DNA from: BM524 sp041554435
GTDB taxonomy: Bacteria; Bacteroidota; Bacteroidia; Bacteroidales; F082
Reading direction: 5' to 3'
Assembly (NCBI GenBank): GCA_041554435.1
Contig: JBFFLX010000112.1
Coordinates: forward strand, 1 to 11,332
Length of the DNA stretch: 11,332 bases
Shown here: piece after piece, positions 1 through 5,902 of the stretch
How positions within the stretch are numbered: position 1 is the stretch's first letter
How the letters are laid out: every line of letters starts with the position of its first letter
The notes under the pieces: model-generated
The model's database searches: none
The model's input: the letters and a program-made list of their open reading frames with translations, nothing else
What the model was told of the DNA's origin: nothing
Program-made: the position numbers and the translations under genes

Positions 1-1
1 A

Positions 2-895
2 AATCTCAAGAAAATTCCGCTAAAGCCTGAGATTATTAAACTCACGGAAAGTCAGGTAATTATACTTGATGATGGGGGTAAGTCATATTTTAAAATATAC
101 TCCTATCCTGAATTCAATTTGATAAAAGAAATTGGAGTAAAAGGAGAAGGTCCGAACGAAATTGCATATTTGCCTGTTTTTACTTTTGCAAAAGATGACG
201 TTATTGAATTTTTCGATTTTCAAAAATCAGCACTTTTTAAGCTCCATAAGAATTCAAAACTAGAACTTGTAAAAGTGTTGCCTCCCGATCTGATAGAATC
301 ACAATTTGTTATTAAACTTAATGACAAAACGATTTTTGGATCAGGCTCCAAAGGAGGAAGAGTTTACTTTCTTAATATAGAGTCAGGGATGATAAATTAT
401 CTTCCCTACCTTGAGGTTACGTCAAAACTCCCCAATCAATATTTGAATGTTTTTAATGATGGGATTAGTACTTGTACGCCGGATAAAAAAACAGCAATAT
501 ATGCTTCGAAATATTTTGATTATTTCGACATTTTGAATGCAGATGGATCAGTTAGGTACAGTCGTAAGAAGGCTAGTATTGAGGGACAAAAATTTCTGGA
601 GGATAAGCAAATCACCAGTAATAATACTAAACTTTATTATTCATGTGTTTATGCCACAAATAAACATATCTACCTGCTAAGTTTGGGAGGTAAATCCTAT
701 GGCGAATTAATGAATGATATTAATGATGACAATTTTCAATGTGAAATACAACAATTCGATCTTCAGGGAAACCCTCTTAAATGCATTATATTAAATACTC
801 CTGTAAAATCTTTTTCTGTTGATGAGAAGAACAACAAAATAATATCTATTAATCCCTTGTCAGAAGACTTTCCTCTAATGGAGTTTGCGTTTTAA
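2..895 (+). CDS. BF3222-like six-bladed beta-propeller protein, 5'-truncated by window edge
   Basis: The frame is open from base 2 to the TAA at 893-895, giving 297 residues with no start, so the gene begins outside the window. A TTG at 119 is in frame, but about 39 plausible coding codons precede it, so it is probably not the start. The visible N-terminal part contains a beta-strand run followed by the block KEIGVKGEGPNE (about residues 42-53). This resembles the G-x-GPGE turn of Bacteroidota TolB-like/BF3222 propellers. The C-terminus, ending SEDFPLMEFAF, also resembles that family (the usual pattern is a late 'dp.i..f.l' strand). Members are about 340-390 residues and often lipoproteins, so roughly 50-80 residues are probably missing. 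The biochemical role of the family is unknown. Family assignment is by motif memory only. Confidence 0.72.
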   Translation, partial: NLKKIPLKPEIIKLTESQVIILDDGGKSYFKIYSYPEFNLIKEIGVKGEGPNEIAYLPVFTFAKDDVIEFFDFQKSALFKLHKNSKLELVKVLPPDLIESQFVIKLNDKTIFGSGSKGGRVYFLNIESGMINYLPYLEVTSKLPNQYLNVFNDGISTCTPDKKTAIYASKYFDYFDILNADGSVRYSRKKASIEGQKFLEDKQITSNNTKLYYSCVYATNKHIYLLSLGGKSYGELMNDINDDNFQCEIQQFDLQGNPLKCIILNTPVKSFSVDEKNNKIISINPLSEDFPLMEFAF

Positions 896-907
896 CTTAT
901 TGTTTAT

Positions 908-1249
908 ATGTTAATTACCTAAATATAAGTTAGTATTTTACTTGCTAACATCTCATGTTCGAGCCCTGATAAAAAAGTAAGTTATAATTATTATTTCGTT
1001 AAAAAATCATGGGATAGTAAATACATAAGTTGTTTAGACAATTTTCCAATATTACATTCGGCAAATTATTCTCTAACAAAAGCCAGTTTAATGCCGTATT
1101 CCTATTGGCCAAAAAAAGATTTCCTTATTATTAATCTTGACCAGAACAGCATTGTTGAAAGAATTAATTTGCAAATATTTATTTCTAAGACCTGTGATTT
1201 TAGAGTCTATCGGAATCCGCCTCCAGTAGAGAAAGACAGCCTTTTATAG
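908..1249 (+). pseudogene. Small lipoprotein-like gene with two in-frame TAA codons in its signal peptide
   Basis: From 929 to the TAG at 1247-1249 there is an uninterrupted frame of 106 residues. It begins VSILLANISCSSPDKK, which looks like the hydrophobic end of a lipoprotein signal peptide, a lipobox-like cysteine and the serine-rich linker that often follows. In the same frame upstream are ATG at 908, then TTA ATT ACC, then TAA at 920-922, ATA, and TAA at 926-928. If each TAA were AAA, the N-terminus would read MLITKIKVSILLANISCSS, a textbook lipoprotein leader. The rest (SWDSKYISCLDNF, YSYWPKKDFLIINLDQ, VYRNPPPVEKDSLL) has protein-like composition but no family I recognise. It lies 12 bases after the propeller gene stop. 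Either the gene is recently inactivated, the two bases are sequence errors, or translation starts at an unusual codon such as ATT 935. The coding character is seen; the decay is inferred. Confidence 0.5.
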
Positions 1250-1262
1250 TTTGGCTTTTTTT
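1238..1262 (+). terminator. Possible weak rho-independent terminator at the lipoprotein stop codon
   Basis: AGCC (1238-1241) can pair with GGCT (1253-1256) across an 11-base AT-rich loop. Seven T follow the last stem C (1256-1262). Flanking A and T residues could lengthen the helix with a bulge. The TAG stop of the lipoprotein-like frame sits inside the loop. The stem is short, so folding energy is marginal, but the placement directly at a gene end supports the call. Confidence 0.4.
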
Positions 1263-1606
1263 ATCCTAAATTCATTAACTCGTATCATTTTCAACCTTAA
1301 ATTACTCATAATGGCAATATTTTACATACTCTTCTCCAAATGGATAAACAATTATTATAGGGAGTTGCAAAAATATCAACACAAGACATAAACAGCATAA
1401 TATGCACTCTTCCTCGCAATATTTTCCAAGGCTCGCTAGCGATTTGCTGGCTTACTTAAAAATTGATAGATATATTAAATGTATAGCCATTAAGTATTAT
1501 CAGGCAAAGTGCAAATAAATAAATTTGCTGAGGCATTCAAGAGTTTAGATGATTCCGCTTGTAAATAATTGTCTTCAAAATAAATTTTAGACTTAGTTTT
1601 TTAACT
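1250..1606. other. Non-coding interval of about 360 bases with small palindromes
   Basis: No convincing gene is seen on either strand. On the - strand two frames stay open for about 49 codons over roughly 1455-1306, but neither has a plausible start or recognisable protein. Small symmetrical elements are present: GCATAATATGC (1395-1405), the perfect 10-base palindrome TCGCTAGCGA (1433-1442), and GCAAAT/ATTTGC with a 6-base spacer (1511-1528). They could be chance, operators, or remains of a repeat. Confidence 0.45.
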
Positions 1607-1614
1607 TAAGTTTG
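1607..1614 (+). promoter_or_regulatory. Bacteroidota -7 promoter box for the patatin gene
   Basis: TAAGTTTG matches the Bacteroidota sigma-ABfr -7 consensus TAnnTTTG exactly and lies 23 bases before the ATG at 1638. This would give a start point near 1620 and a leader of under 20 bases. No clean TTG/TTTG -33 element is seen at the expected distance, where the sequence is TTTTAG around 1585-1590, so the call rests mainly on the -7 box and its position. Confidence 0.55.
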
Positions 1615-1637
1615 TAAGTGAAATAAAACCGTATGCT

Positions 1638-2555
1638 ATGAAGAAATTATTACAAATTTTACTTTTATCTGTTGTCATCATCCTGGGTTGCAATTCGTGT
1701 TCTAAAAAATTTATGATTGTTGACTCACCTGCTAAACAACCTCCGGCAAGGATATTAAAGGAAACCCCACAAGTAGCTCTTGTTTTGGGAGGTGGTGCCT
1801 TCCACGGAATGGCACATGTAGGAGTTATTAAAGTACTTGAAGATGAGGGAATTCCCATAGATCTTATTGTTGGCACAAGTGCCGGAAGTATGGTAGGTGC
1901 ATTATATGCTGATTCTCCACATATCGACCCGCTAATTCCTCTGGCATTGGGAACTTCACCAAAGGATGTTTTTGATTTCTCTCTATTCCGTTCACGGGAA
2001 GGTTTTGTTTCAGGCAAAAAACTTCAAAATTATCTCACCGAGAATCTAAAAGTAACTGAAATAGAAAACACAGAAATACCTTATATTGCTGTTACAACTG
2101 ATATTGAAAAGGGCAGGTCGGTTGCTTTAAAGGCAGGACCAATTGCTGCTTCAGTAAATGCATCTTGCGCAATACCGGGTATATTTGAACCTGTGAAAAT
2201 GTATGGAACTACTTTTGTTGATGGCGGAGTGCTTGCCGGCATTCCTGTTAAATTTGCCATGGAAGCTAAGCCAAAAGTTATTATTGCGGTAAATATTATG
2301 TCGTTAGATACCATTGTTGAATTAAAAAATTACAGAACTATTTTTGAAAGAGCGTACTCAGTGGCAACTCATAATGTTGATAAAGAAGCCCTTAAGCATG
2401 CCGACATAATTATTGTTCCCGACCTTGATGGTATTTCATTAATGAGCGGAAAGGACAATAATAAAATGTATAATCTGGGAATTAAGGCAGCAAAAGATGC
2501 CTTACCTGAGTTACTAAGTATTCTTAAGAAGAATGGAATTGAGTTGAAGAAGTAG
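1638..2555 (+). CDS. Patatin-like phospholipase, predicted lipoprotein (RssA/NTE type)
   Basis: This 305-residue protein is a predicted serine acyl hydrolase of the patatin family, acting on lipid or phospholipid acyl esters by a Ser-Asp dyad. The oxyanion-hole block LGGGAFHGMAHVGV spans about residues 50-63. The nucleophile elbow GTSAG is at 79-83, with Ser81 as nucleophile. The ASCAIPGIFEPV block follows at about 175-186, and the DGG motif at 195-197 supplies catalytic Asp195. All essential elements are intact and the length is normal for stand-alone bacterial patatins. Residues 1-18 form a lipoprotein signal with lipobox ILGC (Cys18); Cys21 is a less likely alternative. The enzyme is therefore probably anchored in the envelope rather than cytosolic. 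The ATG at 1638 is chosen because it gives this intact leader and sits 23 bases past a -7 box. Physiological substrate is unknown. Confidence 0.9.
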   Translation: MKKLLQILLLSVVIILGCNSCSKKFMIVDSPAKQPPARILKETPQVALVLGGGAFHGMAHVGVIKVLEDEGIPIDLIVGTSAGSMVGALYADSPHIDPLIPLALGTSPKDVFDFSLFRSREGFVSGKKLQNYLTENLKVTEIENTEIPYIAVTTDIEKGRSVALKAGPIAASVNASCAIPGIFEPVKMYGTTFVDGGVLAGIPVKFAMEAKPKVIIAVNIMSLDTIVELKNYRTIFERAYSVATHNVDKEALKHADIIIVPDLDGISLMSGKDNNKMYNLGIKAAKDALPELLSILKKNGIELKK

Positions 2556-2603
2556 TTTGTATTTTTTTAGTCTGATGACACTCTTAAGAAGAAAAGCATT
2601 TAG
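2522..2603 (+). repeat. Short direct repeat duplicating the 3' end of the patatin gene
   Basis: TCTTAAGAAGAA occurs at 2522-2533 inside the last patatin codons and again at 2582-2593, exactly 60 bases later and in the same frame. Weaker similarity continues to about 22 bases (18 identical by eye). The downstream copy would encode TLKKKSI followed by TAG, echoing ILKKNGIE near the patatin C-terminus. It looks like a small tail duplication, or chance in AT-rich DNA. Confidence 0.35.
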
Positions 2604-2657
2604 CAAATCGTAAAAATTTATCTTATCTACCATATTGCAACATTATAGTTTACTAAA

Positions 2658-3194
2658 ATGCGCAAAACAAAACTATACATAGCCATGAGCCTTAATGGCA
2701 AGATTGCCAAAAAAGATGGCAGTGTGGATTGGCTGGAAAATACACCAAATCCTGATAAAATTGATTTTGGTTACAAAGAGTTTTATGATTCTGTTGAAAC
2801 TACTATACAAGGTAATTCAACTTATAAACAAATAATTAGTTGGGGAATCGATTTCCCATATCCCGATAAGGAAAATTATGTTTTCACTACAAACAGTAAA
2901 TTAAAAAACACTAAATATGTGGAGTTTATATCTGAAAATCACATTGAATTTCTAAATCATCTTAAAAATCAAGAAGGAAAAGATATATGGATAATAGGAG
3001 GCGGAAAAATAAATACTATGCTTCTTAATGAAAATATGATAGATGAAATATATGTATTTATTATGCCTATAATTTTAAGTGAAGGAATCGAATTATTTGA
3101 AGCTTTACCCAAGGAAACAAAATTGAAACTTATTAAATCAAAAACATATACTGGTGGCGCAGTTCAATTGCAATATAAAGTTGATAATAAATAA
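2658..3194 (+). CDS. Dihydrofolate reductase family protein (RibD C-terminal domain-like oxidoreductase)
   Basis: The 178-residue product covers one RibD-C/DHFR-like domain with no deaminase domain. Visible blocks are the N-terminal strand and loop YIAMSLNGKIAKKDGSVDWL (residues 7-26, usual form SLDGxIA..dGs.dWL), the QGNSTYKQ block (51-58, usually MGrkTYe), and the nucleotide-binding loop DIWIIGGGKINTMLL (109-123). These are followed by IDEIYVFIMPIILSEG (128-143), the strand and proline turn common to the family. Such proteins (COG0262) are predicted NAD(P)H-dependent reductases. Most small stand-alone members are not true folate or riboflavin enzymes and their substrates are unknown. The protein has no signal peptide and should be cytosolic. 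It lies 102 bases after the patatin gene and converges with the next gene. No clear promoter box is visible upstream. Confidence 0.85.
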   Translation: MRKTKLYIAMSLNGKIAKKDGSVDWLENTPNPDKIDFGYKEFYDSVETTIQGNSTYKQIISWGIDFPYPDKENYVFTTNSKLKNTKYVEFISENHIEFLNHLKNQEGKDIWIIGGGKINTMLLNENMIDEIYVFIMPIILSEGIELFEALPKETKLKLIKSKTYTGGAVQLQYKVDNK

Positions 3195-3199
3195 ATTAT

Positions 3200-3209
3200 C
3201 CTTATAAGG
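3200..3209. terminator. Palindrome in the convergent gap, possible weak bidirectional terminator
   Basis: CCTTATAAGG is a perfect 10-base palindrome in the 42-base gap between two converging stop codons, with AT-rich flanks on both sides. It has no loop bases and no clean T-tract, so a hairpin would be very short. The position is the main argument. Confidence 0.2.
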
Positions 3210-3236
3210 GAAATAAATTCATATCATATTCAATTA

Positions 3237-4421
3237 TCAATCTAATTTCCTCACATAACTCAACTTTTGGCGAGGGCTCCAGGTTACACCTTTGTCCTGA
3301 GAAACCCTAATTTCTACAGTATAACTATCTTGTTCAATATTATATATATTAATCTGAGAATAGGTATCTATAAAAGCAGAATCGCCATAATTAATATTAA
3401 TATTTTGCACCACAAATGAGGTGTCATTAAAATTACCTTCAAATAATTGAATATCAGAGGAGAAGCCATTATATTTTGATATAACATATTTTTCTGCTGC
3501 TGAATTGTAAGTATACTCAATTATTAAGTTTTGAGTAAGTGTGAGGTCGTAATTGATTTTCTCCTCAAGCATATTGGTTGCATTCCAAACAATTTGGGAT
3601 GTAGTACTGTCAAAAGTATACCATGTTCCACGCCTTGTCATAACATCAACCTTTACATCCCAATTTCCTTCCATAAATGAAAGCCATTTCATCTGATCAC
3701 TTTTGGGCATTTCAAAAATACTTTCATCTATATCTACATTAAAATCGATATTTTCTATTTGTAAAATCCTGTCGCGTTGCCAAAAAGTACGCTCAATAAA
3801 AAATGGTAGTACTACTCCATTTACGGTTCTAAAATCATCGAAATAAGACTCGGAAGGAACGCCATAGGTAAAGTCAACCCAATTGGATTTGCATTTATAT
3901 TCCAGATAAGTTTTTGCATCCAGATACCAGGTTTCTACCATTCCATCGATTCTGGTTAGTTTAAGTACTATCATTTCCATGCCGTCAACCTCCTGATTAT
4001 CCATTAGTTGAACCTTAAAACCTCTTTCTTTATATTTATAGAATGGGGTGAAGAATTCCGCTTTCTGATAAAAAACATTTATTTCACTTTTTTTCAATTC
4101 CCTTGGAAAGAGAATTTCCTGCCACGGATCTATTGTCCATCCTGTTTTACCGTTAAAGGCTTCCTGAACTTTATGTTTTCCTAAATACAGTTCACTGTAA
4201 TATTTTCCATCTTTTGTTTTTATGGCGTAAAAATCTTCCTCTATACTAAAGGCGGTAAATCTACCGGTTACCTTTATGTTTTCTATCTTTTCCCACGCTT
4301 CAATACCTCCATGGGCTTTGATGTGTTTGTCGATAATCTTATCCAGATTCTGAGCATTGACAATTGGAGAAAAAAACAAAAAAGTAATAAATACAAAAAT
4401 CTGATATTTAATTAGTTTCAT
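3237..4421 (-). CDS. Exported LolA-like (outer-membrane lipoprotein-sorting-like) protein with extra C-terminal beta domain
   Basis: This 394-residue protein begins with a Sec signal peptide (KLIKYQ, hydrophobic core 8-20, likely cleavage after VNA at residue 23). Residues about 26-238 resemble the half-barrel LolA/LolB-like fold annotated in Bacteroidota as outer-membrane lipoprotein-sorting proteins. Visible marks are the KAHGG..AWEKI..I...G opening (35-53), the substrate-strand pattern with NGKTGW (90-95), ETWYLDAKTYLEYK (163-176), and the ending IDESIFEMP (231-239). From about 244 a second region begins LSFMEGNWDVKV (247-258). It resembles the opening of DUF1579-like or lipocalin-like beta barrels (L.G.W....) and runs to the end. 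True LolA is about 200 residues, so this is a two-domain relative, not an assigned lolA. It is 11 bases downstream of the PQQ-like gene and probably cotranscribed with it. Function of the pair is unknown. Confidence 0.72.
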   Translation of the reverse strand: MKLIKYQIFVFITFLFFSPIVNAQNLDKIIDKHIKAHGGIEAWEKIENIKVTGRFTAFSIEEDFYAIKTKDGKYYSELYLGKHKVQEAFNGKTGWTIDPWQEILFPRELKKSEINVFYQKAEFFTPFYKYKERGFKVQLMDNQEVDGMEMIVLKLTRIDGMVETWYLDAKTYLEYKCKSNWVDFTYGVPSESYFDDFRTVNGVVLPFFIERTFWQRDRILQIENIDFNVDIDESIFEMPKSDQMKWLSFMEGNWDVKVDVMTRRGTWYTFDSTTSQIVWNATNMLEEKINYDLTLTQNLIIEYTYNSAAEKYVISKYNGFSSDIQLFEGNFNDTSFVVQNININYGDSAFIDTYSQINIYNIEQDSYTVEIRVSQDKGVTWSPRQKLSYVRKLD

Positions 4422-4432
4422 AGCCTTAAAGA

Positions 4433-5671
4433 TTATTTAATTAATTTATAAGATGCCATTTCGGTTAAGTTTCTCACAAATACTTTTCCGTTGAGATAAG
4501 AAGGAGCGGTCCATGATTTGCCTTCGATGGCCTGAAAAGAACAATTTTCTTTGTACTCACCAGGTGATGCATCGGCAATAGACATTTTTCCTTTATCAGA
4601 TAAAATTAGAAGTTTATTATCCACAAGAATAAGGCTTCCTTTTCCATATCCTCTTTTAGTCCATTTAACTTCGCCGGTTTCGGCAGAAATGCACCTTACT
4701 GCAGCCACATGAAAGCCATAAATATATCCATCGTGATAAACACATGAACTAAAGTCATTTTTCATACTTACTCCATTTATCACTTCGGTTGCTTTATTTT
4801 TTTCAACTTTTACAATAAAAAATCCGGGATTTCTAACCGCCGACACAAACAATTTGTTTGGAGCAATAAAAACAGGAATGGCAGTAGCACCGCCAAAGGG
4901 CATGGTATATGTCCACAAAGTATCACCTTCAGGAAGCAAAGAATATAATGTTCTTCCATTGGCAAATATTATCTGCTCCTGCCCTTCTATGGTTACAAAT
5001 AGTGGAGAATCGTGAGATGATGTTCCTTTGGATGATGACCAGATGATTTCGCCATTATCCTTATTAAATGCCATAAAAGCCCTGTCTTCGGTTCCCCCAA
5101 CTTCCATTACAACTTTATCATTGATTAATAAAGGCGAACTAGCAAATCCCCACCTTGGAGTTGTACTTCCGAATTCTTTTTTAAAATCGACCTGCCAAAC
5201 AAAACTACCGTCTTTCTTCAAATTAGCATTGAGTTTTCCGTGGCCACTAAAGCTATAAATATATTTATCATCTATACTTGGGGTTGCTCTTGAGCCATCT
5301 CCCCAACCATCTTCGTCAAAATAAATTGAATCCACTTTGGCTCTCCAAAGTTCTTCGCCTGTTTCCTCGCTAAAGGCAGCAACATATTCTGAACCATTTG
5401 AACTATCAACAGTATCACTTATCATGGTATAAACTACTCCCTCAGAAATTATCAATTCTGAAAATGCTGAGCCGATTTCCTTTTTCCAAATAAGTTCAGG
5501 CTGCGATTTTGAGCAGTTAAATTTAGACAAACTTTCAGTGGAAATCCCGGCTCTTTCATCACCCCTGAATTGTGTCCAGCCATCAGGGATATTTTCCTGT
5601 GAAAATCCCATAATGGAATTAAAGACTATTACCAAAGACAATAGCCATCTATAACTAATTTTGATTTTCAT
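4433..5671 (-). CDS. Exported PQQ-like beta-propeller repeat protein
   Basis: The 412-residue product has a signal peptide (KIKISYR then a hydrophobic core 9-22, likely cleavage before QENIPDG near 24-26). The mature part starts GWTQFRGDERAGIS (31-44), the usual opening of PQQ-like (PF13360-type) exported propellers. Several blades with the G-x-x-x-W strand ending follow: GEELWRA (105-111), GSFVWQV (155-161), GEIIWSS (207-213), GDTLWTY (249-255) and GEVKWTK (333-339). No haem-binding CxxCH or other dehydrogenase element is visible, so a PQQ-dependent enzyme is unlikely. A BamB-like or binding-scaffold role is possible but BamB itself is not claimed. It is the first gene of a two-gene unit with the LolA-like gene. 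The ATG at 5671 gives a complete leader peptide and lies about 40 bases from a -7 box. Confidence 0.85.
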   Translation of the reverse strand: MKIKISYRWLLSLVIVFNSIMGFSQENIPDGWTQFRGDERAGISTESLSKFNCSKSQPELIWKKEIGSAFSELIISEGVVYTMISDTVDSSNGSEYVAAFSEETGEELWRAKVDSIYFDEDGWGDGSRATPSIDDKYIYSFSGHGKLNANLKKDGSFVWQVDFKKEFGSTTPRWGFASSPLLINDKVVMEVGGTEDRAFMAFNKDNGEIIWSSSKGTSSHDSPLFVTIEGQEQIIFANGRTLYSLLPEGDTLWTYTMPFGGATAIPVFIAPNKLFVSAVRNPGFFIVKVEKNKATEVINGVSMKNDFSSCVYHDGYIYGFHVAAVRCISAETGEVKWTKRGYGKGSLILVDNKLLILSDKGKMSIADASPGEYKENCSFQAIEGKSWTAPSYLNGKVFVRNLTEMASYKLIK

Positions 5672-5709
5672 ATAATTTATTAATTAAAATAGTTTAGGCA
5701 GATATTAAA

Positions 5710-5717
5710 CAAAATTA
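5710..5717 (-). promoter_or_regulatory. Bacteroidota -7 promoter box for the PQQ-like/LolA-like unit
   Basis: CAAAATTA on the + strand reads TAATTTTG on the - strand, an exact match to TAnnTTTG. It lies 38 bases upstream of the ATG at 5671, so transcription would start near 5703 with a leader of about 30 bases. A clear -33 element is not seen. Confidence 0.5.
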
Positions 5718-5770
5718 TAATAATTTTTCTGTAAATTTTTATTCCAATATTGTAAATATCCGCCAAAAAA

Positions 5771-5895
5771 AATACTGTTTAAAAATACTAAAAAAGGAAT
5801 TTAGACTGATTATATATTTCATTGAAATTGATATTATTATACCAAATAGCATAATAAATCTATGAAAACATAAGAATAGTAAATCAAACAGTATT
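5771..5895. repeat. Perfect 10-base inverted repeat flanking about 105 bases
   Basis: AATACTGTTT (5771-5780) is the exact reverse complement of AAACAGTATT (5886-5895). The pair brackets most of the AT-rich gap between the permease stop codon and the promoter of the PQQ-like gene. No coding sequence lies between the arms. It may be chance, a paired regulator site, or a remnant of a small mobile sequence. Confidence 0.35.
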
Positions 5896-5902
5896 AGAAA
5901 CT

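Noticed and set aside
1601..2314. Open frames on the - strand across the patatin gene
   Set aside because: They run antisense to a complete patatin with all catalytic motifs and resemble no family; they are shadows.
2658..3194. True folA (dihydrofolate reductase) or ribD
   Set aside because: There is no deaminase domain and the folate-site signatures are not evident; only the broad DHFR/RibD-C family is supported.
3237..4421. Assignment as lolA
   Set aside because: The protein is about twice the length of LolA and has a second domain; only fold-level resemblance can be claimed.
5028..5258. Open + strand frame inside the PQQ-like gene
   Set aside because: It is antisense to propeller blades with clear G-x-x-x-W strands and has no independent support.
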